Positions 16,949-24,703 of a stretch of 64,000 bases of DNA are shown in pieces. The stretch lies in the NCBI GenBank assembly GCA_963605115.1, contig CAVCTM010000004.1:1-64000 (forward strand). The letters are read 5' to 3'. Under the pieces are notes generated by a model, which worked only from the letters and a program-made list of their open reading frames with translations, had not been told where the DNA came from and did not search any database. The translations under genes were made by a program, and so were the position numbers. This DNA comes from SVKR01 sp963605115. GTDB lineage: Bacteria > Bacillota > Clostridia > Oscillospirales > Oscillospiraceae. The stretch's first letter is position 1. The number at the start of each line of letters is the position of its first letter.

Positions 16949-17134
16949 ATGGCAAAGCTTTCTATGAAACTGAAGCAGGCCGGCCCTGCGAAATTCTCCA
17001 CCCGCAAGTATAACCGCTGCAAGATCTGCGGTCGTCCCCACGCCTACCTGCGCAACTACGGCGTCTGCCGTATCTGCTTCCGCGAGCTCGCCTACAAGGG
17101 CGAAATTCCGGGAGTCCGCAAGGCTTCGTGGTAA
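16949..17134 (+). CDS. rpsN: 30S ribosomal protein S14, zinc-binding type Z
   Basis: This is the short (61-residue) zinc form of S14 typical of Firmicutes. Four Cys ligands lie in CKICGRP and CRICFRELA, and it ends in IPGVRKASW. It closes the first half of the spc block; a 300-bp gap with palindromes follows, an unusual break in this otherwise tight operon. Confidence 0.98.
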   Translation: MAKLSMKLKQAGPAKFSTRKYNRCKICGRPHAYLRNYGVCRICFRELAYKGEIPGVRKASW

Positions 17135-17219
17135 AATTTTCCGCCATGCTGCGTTGCGCCGCCTCGCCGTGCTGAAAGCACTGCCTTCGGCGCCGCGCCT
17201 TGCCTGACGAAAAATTCTG
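17135..17219. repeat. Imperfect palindromic element inside the ribosomal operon
   Basis: Directly after the rpsN stop, AATTTTCCGCCATGC on the left mirrors GCCTGACGAAAAATT on the right, with GC-rich inner arms around GTGCTGAAAGCAC. It looks like another short interspersed palindrome rather than a terminator, since nothing T-rich follows the inner stem and rpsH continues downstream. Confidence 0.55.
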
Positions 17220-17236
17220 ATCAAACTCATCAATCC

Positions 17237-17289
17237 CCGTAACCGTTTTTTCCGGAGTGGCTGGAAACGCTCCGGAAAAGCGGTTGCGG
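17237..17289 (+). promoter_or_regulatory. Long hairpin in the rpsN-rpsH gap
   Basis: CCGTAACCG plus a T run and CCGGAG (17237-17257) pairs with CTCCGGAAAAGCGGTTGCGG (17270-17289), a stem of about 20 bp with G-T pairs and one bulge. No U tract follows, so it is more likely an mRNA processing or regulatory structure than a terminator. The rest of the 17135-17434 gap shows no gene and no convincing promoter. Confidence 0.5.
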
Positions 17290-17434
17290 CTTGAGCGTTT
17301 TTCCGGATTTCGCAAAAAAAAGCCGGACGGATGACGAAAGGCCGCGGCGAATCAAGCATTCACGCGGAACCTCGCCGCCAAAACCGGACCGGAAACCGGC
17401 TCCGGTAACTCTAAATTAGGAGGAAAAACAAACC

Positions 17435-17833
17435 ATGCAGATCACCGATCCCATCGCAGATATGCTGACCCGCATCCGCAACGCCGGTACGGCAAAGCAT
17501 GAGACCGTTGATGTCCCGGCTTCCAACATGAAGAAGGCCATCGCCGAGATCCTTCTGAACGAGGGCTATATCAAGGCCTATCAGATCGTCGACGACGGCA
17601 CGCAGGGCATCATCCGCATCACCCTGAAGTATCTCCCCGGCAAGGAGAAGGCCATCCAGGGCCTCCGCCGTGTCAGCAAGCCCGGCCTCCGCGTTTACGC
17701 CGGCGCAGACGAGCTGCCCCGCGTCCTGAAGGGCCTCGGCATCGCCATCATCTCCACGTCCAAGGGCATCATGACCGACAAGGCTGCGCGCGCGGCTCAC
17801 GTCGGCGGCGAAGTCCTGGCGTTCGTTTGGTAA
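17435..17833 (+). CDS. rpsH: 30S ribosomal protein S8
   Basis: S8 (132 residues) binds the 16S central domain and in E. coli represses the spc operon by binding its mRNA. ITDPIADMLTRIRNAG and the C-terminal STSKGIMTDKAARAA are canonical. TTAGGAGGAAAAAC precedes the start. Its 300-nt structured 5' region is the only long gap inside the spc genes here. Confidence 0.98.
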   Translation: MQITDPIADMLTRIRNAGTAKHETVDVPASNMKKAIAEILLNEGYIKAYQIVDDGTQGIIRITLKYLPGKEKAIQGLRRVSKPGLRVYAGADELPRVLKGLGIAIISTSKGIMTDKAARAAHVGGEVLAFVW

Positions 17834-17848
17834 GGGAGGGCTTGAAAA

Positions 17849-18391
17849 ATGAGTAGAATCGGCAGAGCACCCATTACCATTCCCGCCGGAGTGGAAGTCA
17901 AGGTCGACGAGCACAACCATGTCACCGTCAAGGGACCGAAGGGCACCCTGGAGCGCGACATCGTTCCGCAGATCACCCTGAACATCGAAAACGGAATCAT
18001 TCACGTCACCCGTCCGAATGATGAGAAGCAGAACCGCGCGCTGCACGGCCTGAGCCGCACCCTCGTTGCGGACATGGTCAAGGGCGTTACCGAGGGCTTC
18101 AGCAAGACGCTGGAAGTCAACGGCGTCGGCTACCGCGCCGCGAAGGAGGGCAAGAAGCTCGTCCTGAACATCGGTTACTCTCATCAGGTGGACGTTGAGG
18201 AGATCGACGGCATCACCATCGATGTCCCCAACCCCAACACCGTCGTCATCAACGGTATCGACAAGCAGAAGGTCGGCCAGTTTGCCGCTGACGTCCGCGC
18301 GAAGAGACCGCCTGAGCCGTACAAGGGCAAGGGCATCAAGTACTCTTACGAGACGATCCGCCGCAAAGAAGGCAAGACCGGTGCCAAATAA
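17849..18391 (+). CDS. rplF: 50S ribosomal protein L6
   Basis: L6 (180 residues) sits near the factor-binding site. SRIGRAPITIPAGVEV at the start and the RPPEPYKGKGIKY signature near the C-terminus are present. The length is standard. Confidence 0.98.
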   Translation: MSRIGRAPITIPAGVEVKVDEHNHVTVKGPKGTLERDIVPQITLNIENGIIHVTRPNDEKQNRALHGLSRTLVADMVKGVTEGFSKTLEVNGVGYRAAKEGKKLVLNIGYSHQVDVEEIDGITIDVPNPNTVVINGIDKQKVGQFAADVRAKRPPEPYKGKGIKYSYETIRRKEGKTGAK

Positions 18392-18407
18392 GGGGAGGTG
18401 CGCATAA

Positions 18408-18767
18408 ATGATCAACAGACCCGATACCAGAAGTCAGCGCATCAAGCGCCATAACCGCGTGCGCGGCAAGATCTCCGGCACCGCCGAGAGACCCCGCCTC
18501 TGTGTTTTCAGAAGCGAGAAGAACATTTACGCCCAGATCATTGACGACGTGGCAGGCAAGACCCTCGTGTCCGCCTCCTCCGTCGAGAAGGATTTCGAAG
18601 GCTCCGGTTCCAACAAGGAAGCAGCCCGCAAGGTCGGCAAGACCGTCGCGGAGCGTGCGGTCGCCAAGGGCATCGAGGATGTCGTGTTCGACCGCGGCGG
18701 CTACATTTACCACGGCCGCGTGCAGGAGCTGGCAGAAGGCGCCCGCGAGGGCGGCCTGAAATTCTAA
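18408..18767 (+). CDS. rplR: 50S ribosomal protein L18
   Basis: L18 (119 residues) binds 5S rRNA with L5. RLCVFRSEKNIYAQIIDD and the C-terminal FDRGGYIYHGRVQELAEGAREGG are canonical. GGGGAGGTGC precedes the start. Confidence 0.98.
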   Translation: MINRPDTRSQRIKRHNRVRGKISGTAERPRLCVFRSEKNIYAQIIDDVAGKTLVSASSVEKDFEGSGSNKEAARKVGKTVAERAVAKGIEDVVFDRGGYIYHGRVQELAEGAREGGLKF

Positions 18768-18785
18768 GGGGAGGAGGAAACTGAT

Positions 18786-19310
18786 ATGGCATACGACAGA
18801 AACAACCGTCGCCGCGGCGACGAGGAGGCGCAGAGCGAGTTCACCGAGAAGCTGGTAGCCCTCAACCGCGTTTCCAAGACCGTCAAGGGCGGCCGCGTCT
18901 CCAAGTTCGCGGCGCTGTGCGTCATCGGCGACGGCAAGGGCCGCGTCGGTTACGGCTCCGGCAAGGCAAACGAAGTTTCCGAAGCGATCCGCAAGGGTCT
19001 TGAGGATGCGAAGAAGCACCTCGTCACCGTGACCCTTGAGGGGACCACCATCCCCCACGAGATCATCGGCGAGGCGGGCGCTGGCCGCGTCCTGCTGATG
19101 CCCGCTCCGGAAGGCACCGGCGTCCTCGCCGGCGGCGCTGCCCGTGCGGTCCTTGAGGCTGCCGGCATCAAGAACATCCGCGCAAAGTGCCTGCGTTCCC
19201 ACAACCCCGCAAACGTGGTCGCCGCCACGGTTGCCGGTCTGAAGGCCCTGCGCAACGCCGAGCAGGTCGCCGCCGTCCGCGGCAAGACCGCGGCGGAGAT
19301 CAAGGGTTAA
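18786..19310 (+). CDS. rpsE: 30S ribosomal protein S5
   Basis: S5 (174 residues) works with S4 in decoding accuracy. VSKTVKGGRVSKFAALCVIGD and GYGSGKANEVSEAIRKG are the family signatures. GGGGAGGAGG precedes the ATG. Confidence 0.98.
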   Translation: MAYDRNNRRRGDEEAQSEFTEKLVALNRVSKTVKGGRVSKFAALCVIGDGKGRVGYGSGKANEVSEAIRKGLEDAKKHLVTVTLEGTTIPHEIIGEAGAGRVLLMPAPEGTGVLAGGAARAVLEAAGIKNIRAKCLRSHNPANVVAATVAGLKALRNAEQVAAVRGKTAAEIKG

Positions 19311-19324
19311 GGAGGCTTAAAACG

Positions 19325-19504
19325 ATGGCTAACATTAGAATCAAGCTCGTCAAGAGCCTCAACGGAAGACTGCAGAAGCACATCGCGACTGCGCAGTCCC
19401 TCGGTCTGCACAAGATCGGAAACGAGACCGTGCAGCCGGATAACCCCTGCACCCGCGGCAAGATCGCTCAGATCAGCTATCTGCTGAAGGTCACTGAAGA
19501 ATAA
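19325..19504 (+). CDS. rpmD: 50S ribosomal protein L30
   Basis: L30 (59 residues) is a small 23S-binding protein. IRIKLVKSLNGRLQKH and LGLHKIG match the family. ATG 19325 follows AAGGAGG; the frame is open upstream inside rpsE, but only this start gives an L30 N-terminus. Confidence 0.97.
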   Translation: MANIRIKLVKSLNGRLQKHIATAQSLGLHKIGNETVQPDNPCTRGKIAQISYLLKVTEE

Positions 19505-19518
19505 GGAGGGCCCGAACT

Positions 19519-19959
19519 ATGAAACTCAATGAACTTTCTCCGGCCATGGGCTCCACCCACGTCGCCAAGCGCAAGGGCCGCGGCCACGCCACCGGCAACG
19601 GCAAGACTGCCGGCCGCGGACACAAGGGTCAGAAGGCCCGCTCCGGCGGCGGCGTCCGCGTCGGCTTCGAAGGCGGTCAGATGCCCCTGGCGCGCCGTAT
19701 CCCGAAGCGCGGCTTCAACAACATTTTCGCGCAGCCCCTCGATGCGGTCAACGTCTCCGCGCTGGAGCGCTTTGAAAACGGCGCCGTCGTGGACACCAAG
19801 GCGCTGCTGGATGCCGGCATCCTCAGCAAGTGCCGTTACGGATTCAAGGTCCTCGGCAACGGCGACCTCAGTAAGAACCTCACCGTGAAAGCCGCCGCCT
19901 TCTCCGAAGGCGCCAAGGCCAAGATCGAAGCCGCAGGCGGAAAGGCAGAGGTGGTATAA
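19519..19959 (+). CDS. rplO: 50S ribosomal protein L15
   Basis: L15 (146 residues) is a late 50S assembly protein. KLNELSPAMGSTHVAKRKGRG, GHKGQKARSGGGVRVGFEGGQ and the PKRGFNN segment are canonical. Its stop directly abuts the secY start. Confidence 0.98.
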   Translation: MKLNELSPAMGSTHVAKRKGRGHATGNGKTAGRGHKGQKARSGGGVRVGFEGGQMPLARRIPKRGFNNIFAQPLDAVNVSALERFENGAVVDTKALLDAGILSKCRYGFKVLGNGDLSKNLTVKAAAFSEGAKAKIEAAGGKAEVV

Positions 19960-21240
19960 GTGCTGCAAACAATTCGTAACGCCTGGAAAATCGAGGAGAT
20001 CCGCAAAAAGATCCTGTTCACGCTGTTCATGATCCTGCTCTACCGCGTGGGCAACGCGATCCCCGTGCCTTATGTCAATATTGACCTGCTGGGCCAGTAT
20101 TTCACCTCTCTGGAGAATACGGTCCTCGGTCTCTACAATGTCATGAGCGGCGGCGCCTTCTCTCAGGCTACGATCTTTGCACTTTCCATCCAGCCCTATA
20201 TCAATGCATCTATCATTATCCAGCTCCTTTGCATTGCCATCCCCGCGCTTGAGCGGATGGCAAAGGACGAGGGTGAAGAGGGTAAGAAGAAGATCAACAA
20301 TATCACCCGCTATTCCACCGTCGGCATCGCCCTGCTTCAGGGCTTCGGCTACTACATGCTGCTCCGCAACAACACCGTCAGCGGCTTTGAGCTGCTCGCA
20401 GAGTACGGCGTGTGGCAGGCGATTGTTATCATCCTGACCTTCACGGCGGGCTCCGCCCTCGTGATGTGGATGGGTGAGCAGATCACCGAGTTCGGCATCG
20501 GCAACGGCATCTCCATAATCCTGTTTGCCTCCATCATCTCCCGCTTCCCGGACAGCATCATCACCTCTGTATCCAATATTGCGAACGGCACGCTCGCATG
20601 GTGGGCTTACGTCCTGATGCTCCTCGGCGCGCTCGTGATGATCGTGCTCATCGTCATCGTGACGAACGCCGAGCGCCGCATCCCGGTGCAGTACTCCAAG
20701 CGCGTTGTCGGCCGCAAGCAGTATGGCGGCCAGTCCACGCACCTCCCGATGAAGGTCAATATGTCCGGCGTTATGCCCATCATCTTTGCGCAGTCCATCG
20801 CCTCCATCCCGGCGACGATCGCTGCCTTTTCGGGCAAGACCCTGACCTGGTTCGACACCACGAGCCTGCTCTACGCGCTGGTCTATTTCCTGCTCATCAT
20901 TTTCTTCAGCTACTTCTACTCCACGATCCAGTTCAACCCGATCGAGGTGGCGAACAACCTCAAGCGCAACGGCGGCTTCATCCCCGGCTATCGTCCGGGC
21001 AAGCCCACCAGTGAGTTCATCATGAAGGTCCTGAACAAGATCACCCTGTTCGGCGCCATCTACCTGTCCATCATTGCCGTTACGCCCTACCTCATCAGCC
21101 ACTGGAGCAACGTTGCCAGCACCTCCGGCGTTTCCCTCGGCGGCACGAGCATCATCATCGTCGTCGGCGTCGCTCTGGAGACCGTGCAGGCTCTTGAGAA
21201 CCAGATGCTGATGCGCCACTACAAGGGCTTCCTTGAGTAA
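19960..21240 (+). CDS. secY: Protein translocase channel subunit SecY
   Basis: SecY (426 residues) is the membrane pore through which SecA-driven preproteins pass. Ten membrane segments can be followed; family motifs include RVGNAIPVP in TM1, FALSIQPYINASIIIQL and PIIFAQS. It begins with GTG immediately after the rplO stop, so its translation is probably coupled to rplO; the ribosome binding site is GGCAGAGGTGG within the end of rplO. Confidence 0.97.
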   Translation: MLQTIRNAWKIEEIRKKILFTLFMILLYRVGNAIPVPYVNIDLLGQYFTSLENTVLGLYNVMSGGAFSQATIFALSIQPYINASIIIQLLCIAIPALERMAKDEGEEGKKKINNITRYSTVGIALLQGFGYYMLLRNNTVSGFELLAEYGVWQAIVIILTFTAGSALVMWMGEQITEFGIGNGISIILFASIISRFPDSIITSVSNIANGTLAWWAYVLMLLGALVMIVLIVIVTNAERRIPVQYSKRVVGRKQYGGQSTHLPMKVNMSGVMPIIFAQSIASIPATIAAFSGKTLTWFDTTSLLYALVYFLLIIFFSYFYSTIQFNPIEVANNLKRNGGFIPGYRPGKPTSEFIMKVLNKITLFGAIYLSIIAVTPYLISHWSNVASTSGVSLGGTSIIIVVGVALETVQALENQMLMRHYKGFLE

Positions 21241-21260
21241 GGATCGGAGGCGCTGAAAAC

Positions 21261-21893
21261 ATGAAACTCATTCTTCTGGGCGCCCCCGGCGCCGGAAAGG
21301 GCACTCAGGGCGAGATCTTCAGCAAAAAGCTGAACATCCCGACCATCTCCACGGGCAACATCCTGCGCGCCGCGATGAAAAACGGCACCCCCGTGGGTCT
21401 GAGAGCCAAGGAGTATGTGGAAAGCGGCAAGCTCGTTCCTGACGATGTCATCATCGGCATCGTCAAGGAACGCCTTGCGGAAGATGACTGCAAAAACGGC
21501 TATATTCTGGACGGTATGCCCCGTACCATCCCGCAGGCGCAGGCGCTTGAGGACAACGGGATCGATATCGACTGGGCGCTCAGCATCGAGATCGGCGACG
21601 ACGAGATCATCGAGCGTATGGCAGGCCGCCGCACCTGTGCGGACTGCAGCCAGACCTTCCATCTGACGGCGAATCCCCCCAAGACGCCCGGCAAGTGCGA
21701 CTTCTGCGGCGGCGAGCTCATCATCCGCAAGGACGACGCGCCCGAAACCGTGAAGAGCCGTCTGGACACTTATCACAGGGAGACGGAGCCGCTCAAGGCT
21801 TTTTACGAGCAGCGCGGCAAGCTCCTTCCCGTGGACAATCAGCCCACGGTGGAGGCGACGACCGACGCGATCGCACGGGCACTGGGTCTTTGA
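21261..21893 (+). CDS. adk: Adenylate kinase
   Basis: Adenylate kinase (210 residues) interconverts ATP + AMP and 2 ADP. The P-loop GAPGAGKGTQ is at the N-terminus, followed by the ISTGNILRAA AMP site. The LID domain is the long Gram-positive form with four zinc-type cysteines (CADCSQTF and CDFCGG). It lies between secY and map, as in most Firmicutes. Confidence 0.97.
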   Translation: MKLILLGAPGAGKGTQGEIFSKKLNIPTISTGNILRAAMKNGTPVGLRAKEYVESGKLVPDDVIIGIVKERLAEDDCKNGYILDGMPRTIPQAQALEDNGIDIDWALSIEIGDDEIIERMAGRRTCADCSQTFHLTANPPKTPGKCDFCGGELIIRKDDAPETVKSRLDTYHRETEPLKAFYEQRGKLLPVDNQPTVEATTDAIARALGL

Positions 21894-21898
21894 ACGCT

Positions 21899-22660
21899 AT
21901 GGCGATCATTGTCAAATCCTCAGGAGAGATCGAGCTGATGCGTCAGGCCGGTCGCATCGCCGCCGGCGCGCGAAGCATCGCGCGCCAGATGGTCGAGCCC
22001 GGCGTGAGCACCAAGGCGATCAACAAGGAAGTTTTCCACTTTATCAAGAAATCGGGCGCTGAGCCGACCTTCCTCGGCTACTGCGGCTACCCCGCGAGCG
22101 TCTGCATTTCCGTGAATGATCAGGTCATCCACGGCATACCCGGCTCCCGCCGGCTTCAGGAGGGCGATATCGTCTCCATCGACGTCGGCGCGACCTGGAA
22201 AGGCTTCGTGGGCGACTGCGCGGGAACTTACCCGTGCGGCAAGTGCAGCGACGAGGCGCTCCGCCTCATCGCCGTCACGCGCCAGAGCTTTTTCGAGGGC
22301 ATCCGGTATGCCCGTCATGGCAACCGGGTATCGGACATCTCCGCAGGCGTCCAGACCTACGCGGAAGCGAACGGCTGCGGAGTCGTGCGCGACTATGTGG
22401 GCCACGGCGTCGGCGCGAAGATGCACGAGGACCCGGAGATTCCCAACTATGTACAGCACGGGCACGGCAATCCACGCCTCGTCCGCGGCATGACGATCGC
22501 AGTCGAGCCGATGATCACCCTCGGCGGCTACGAGGTCAAGGTCCTGCCGGACGGCTGGACGGTCCTGACGGCTGACGGAAGCCTGTCCGCCCATTACGAG
22601 AACTCCATCCTCATTACGGATGGCGAACCGGAAATTCTGACGATGGCAGACGACATTTGA
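21899..22660 (+). CDS. map: Methionine aminopeptidase, type I
   Basis: This metalloprotease (253 residues) removes the initiator methionine from nascent proteins. Metal ligands fit the family: Asp in SIDVGATW, Asp in VGDCAGTY, His in GHGVGAKMHEDPEIPN, Glu in AVEPMI and Glu in YENSILIT. ATG 21899 is 5 bases after the adk stop. A KOW-domain gene often found between map and infA in relatives is absent here. Confidence 0.96.
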   Translation: MAIIVKSSGEIELMRQAGRIAAGARSIARQMVEPGVSTKAINKEVFHFIKKSGAEPTFLGYCGYPASVCISVNDQVIHGIPGSRRLQEGDIVSIDVGATWKGFVGDCAGTYPCGKCSDEALRLIAVTRQSFFEGIRYARHGNRVSDISAGVQTYAEANGCGVVRDYVGHGVGAKMHEDPEIPNYVQHGHGNPRLVRGMTIAVEPMITLGGYEVKVLPDGWTVLTADGSLSAHYENSILITDGEPEILTMADDI

Positions 22661-22682
22661 CTTGAGGAGGGAAAATTAAGTC

Positions 22683-22901
22683 TTGGCAAAAGATGATGTG
22701 ATCGAGCTGGAGGGCGTTGTGGTCGAATCCCTGCCCAACACCATGTTTCAGGTGGATATCGGCGGAGGCCATACCATTCTGGCGCATATCTCCGGAAAGC
22801 TCCGGATGAACTATATCAAGATCCTTCCCGGCGACAAGGTCACGGTCCAGATGTCCCCCTATGATCTGACCCGCGGCCGCATCACCTGGAGAAGCAAGTA
22901 A
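22683..22901 (+). CDS. infA: Translation initiation factor IF-1
   Basis: IF-1 (72 residues) is an OB-fold protein that blocks the A site during initiation. MAKDDVIELEGVVVESLPN and the HISGKLRMNYIKILPGDKV core are canonical. The start codon is TTG (22683-22685), preceded by GAGGAGGG; no in-frame ATG gives a family-like N-terminus. Confidence 0.97.
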   Translation: MAKDDVIELEGVVVESLPNTMFQVDIGGGHTILAHISGKLRMNYIKILPGDKVTVQMSPYDLTRGRITWRSK

Positions 22902-22932
22902 AGCGTACAAAGAAGAACAGGAGGTTTTACCC

Positions 22933-23046
22933 ATGAAAGTCAGACCGTCCGTGAAACCCATGTGCGAGAAGTGCAAGATCATCAAGCGCAAGGGTCGCGT
23001 TATGGTAATTTGCGAGAACCCCAAGCATAAGCAGAGACAGGGCTGA
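22933..23046 (+). CDS. rpmJ: 50S ribosomal protein L36
   Basis: L36 (37 residues) is the smallest 50S protein. MKVRPSVKPMCEKCKIIKRK and VICENPKHKQRQG carry the C, C, C and H zinc ligands of the zinc-binding form. AGGAGG lies upstream at usual spacing. Confidence 0.97.
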   Translation: MKVRPSVKPMCEKCKIIKRKGRVMVICENPKHKQRQG

Positions 23047-23089
23047 TAGACGCGCCGCGTCTAAAACGCCTGCCCCATCCAAAACGGGC

Positions 23090-23141
23090 GCACCCTATCT
23101 CATACCGCAGGGTGCAGTGAGTTCCCGTGAGACACGGTATG
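23090..23141 (+). promoter_or_regulatory. Candidate alternative-structure leader before rpsM
   Basis: GCACCCT (23090-23096) can pair with AGGGTGC (23109-23115), while CATACCG (23101-23107), inside that loop, can pair with CGGTATG (23135-23141). The two pairings form a pseudoknot or exclude each other just before rpsM. In E. coli the same site holds a pseudoknot bound by S4, encoded two genes further on. A small palindrome (TAGACGCG/CGCGTCTA) precedes it at 23047-23063. Confidence 0.45.
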
Positions 23142-23169
23142 AAATCAATGAAAGGATTGATTGAACACT

Positions 23170-23535
23170 ATGGCAAGACTCGCCGGCGTTGACCTGCCGA
23201 AGGACAAGCGAATTGAAATTGGCCTGACCTACATTTACGGCATCGGCAGAACCAGCGCAAACAAAATTCTCTCTGAGACCGGTATCAACCCGGACACCCG
23301 CGTGAAGGACCTGACCGAAGCGGAGGAAGCCAAGCTGCGTGAGTGCCTTGAGCACTACATCGTGGAGGGCGACCTGCGCCGCCAGACCGCGCTGGACATC
23401 AAGCGCCTGATGGAGATCGGCTGCTACCGCGGCCAGCGTCACCGCAAGGGCCTGCCCGTCCGCGGCCAGAGAAGCAAGACGAACGCCCGCACCCGCAAGG
23501 GTCCGAAGCACACCGTCGCCAATAAGAAGAAGTAA
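23170..23535 (+). CDS. rpsM: 30S ribosomal protein S13
   Basis: S13 (121 residues) forms head bridges to the 50S subunit. ARLAGVDLPKDKRIEIGLTY at the start and RGLPVRGQRSKTNARTRKG-like residues near the end identify it. ATG 23170 gives the normal N-terminus; TTG 23161 would add three residues. AAAGGA lies 13 bases upstream. Confidence 0.97.
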   Translation: MARLAGVDLPKDKRIEIGLTYIYGIGRTSANKILSETGINPDTRVKDLTEAEEAKLRECLEHYIVEGDLRRQTALDIKRLMEIGCYRGQRHRKGLPVRGQRSKTNARTRKGPKHTVANKKK

Positions 23536-23550
23536 GGAGGGAACTGACGA

Positions 23551-23949
23551 ATGGCAACCGCCAAGAAGAAAGTGGTCCGCACTCGCCGCAAAGAGCGCAA
23601 GAACATCGAAAAGGGTCAGGTGCACATCAGCTCCTCCTTCAACAACTCCATGGTCACCATTACCGACACCTTCGGCAACGCCATTTCCTGGGCGTCCGCG
23701 GGCGGCATGGGCTTCCGTGGAAGCAAAAAGTCCACCCCCTTCGCCGCGCAGACCGCGGCAGAGACCGCTGCGAAGGCAGCCATGGAGCATGGTCTCAAGA
23801 GCGTGGAAGTTTTCGTGAAGGGCCCCGGCTCCGGCCGCGAAGCCGCCATCCGCGCGCTTCAGACCGCCGGTCTTGAGGTCACCATGATCAAGGATGTGAC
23901 GCCCATCCCCCACAACGGATGCCGTCCTCCGAAACGCCGCCGCGTCTAA
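23551..23949 (+). CDS. rpsK: 30S ribosomal protein S11
   Basis: S11 (132 residues) lines the mRNA exit site on the platform. HISSSFNNSMVTITDTFGN and the C-terminal IPHNGCRPPKRRRV are canonical. AAGGAGGG precedes the start. Confidence 0.98.
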   Translation: MATAKKKVVRTRRKERKNIEKGQVHISSSFNNSMVTITDTFGNAISWASAGGMGFRGSKKSTPFAAQTAAETAAKAAMEHGLKSVEVFVKGPGSGREAAIRALQTAGLEVTMIKDVTPIPHNGCRPPKRRRV

Positions 23950-23970
23950 CAAGAAGGAGGTAGAAACGAA

Positions 23971-24597
23971 ATGGCAAGATATACCGAAGCAGTTTGCCGT
24001 CTGTGCCGCCGGGAGGGTCAGAAGCTCTTCCTGAAGGGCGACAGATGCTACACCCAGAAGTGCGCCATGGAGTGCAGAGCCTTTGCACCCGGCATGCACG
24101 GTCAGAGCCGCAGCAAGACCTCCGAGTACGGCCAGCAGCTCCGCGAGAAGCAGAAGGCCAAGCGCTACTACGGTCTGCTGGAGAGCCAGTTCCGCAGCTA
24201 TTTTGACATGGCGGAGCGCCGCCCCGGTCAGACCGGCGAAAACCTCCTCAGCATCCTCGAATCCCGTCTGGACAACGTGGTCTACCGTCTCGGCTTTGCG
24301 ATGAGCCGCGCCGAGGCGCGCCAGCTTGTTTCCCACGGTCATTTCACCGTCAACGGCCGCAAGGTCAACATTCCGAGCTACCTCGTGAAGCCCGGCATGG
24401 TCATCAGCCTGAAGGACTCCAGCAAGTCCCTCGAAAAGATCAAGGCCAACGTGGAAGCCAACGCCTTCCGCCAGGCCCCGAAGTGGCTGGACTATGACGC
24501 GAACAATCTTGTCGCCAAGGTCACGGCAGCGCCCGCAAGAGAAGACATCGATCTGCCCATCGAGGAGCACCTCATCGTCGAGCTGTATTCCAAGTAA
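23971..24597 (+). CDS. rpsD: 30S ribosomal protein S4, zinc-binding form
   Basis: S4 (208 residues) nucleates 30S assembly. The N-terminus has four cysteines in a zinc-type arrangement (CRLCRR, CYTQKC, C), followed by MHGQ and the S4 RNA-binding domain (SRLDNVVYRLGFA, ARQLVSHGHFTVNG). It lies inside the alpha operon between rpsK and rpoA, the common clostridial order. Confidence 0.98.
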   Translation: MARYTEAVCRLCRREGQKLFLKGDRCYTQKCAMECRAFAPGMHGQSRSKTSEYGQQLREKQKAKRYYGLLESQFRSYFDMAERRPGQTGENLLSILESRLDNVVYRLGFAMSRAEARQLVSHGHFTVNGRKVNIPSYLVKPGMVISLKDSSKSLEKIKANVEANAFRQAPKWLDYDANNLVAKVTAAPAREDIDLPIEEHLIVELYSK

Positions 24598-24606
24598 GTG
24601 GAGATA

Positions 24607-24692
24607 CCCTCAAATTGGTAAGCTGAACCTGGTTGCGCCTTTCGGCGCAGGATGCGGCGCAGTTTTCTGCGCTGCGAGTATTTGAAGGAGGG
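24607..24692 (+). promoter_or_regulatory. Possible RBS-sequestering structure before rpoA
   Basis: CCCTCAAAT (24607-24615) is complementary to ATTTGA plus GGG (24680-24692), which includes the AGGAGGG ribosome binding site of rpoA. Two local hairpins, TGCGCC/GGCGCA and GCGGCGCAG/CTGCGCTGC, fill the space between. The long-range pairing could lower rpoA translation; this is inference from complementarity only. Confidence 0.4.
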
Positions 24693-24703
24693 CAATTTTA
24701 CAC

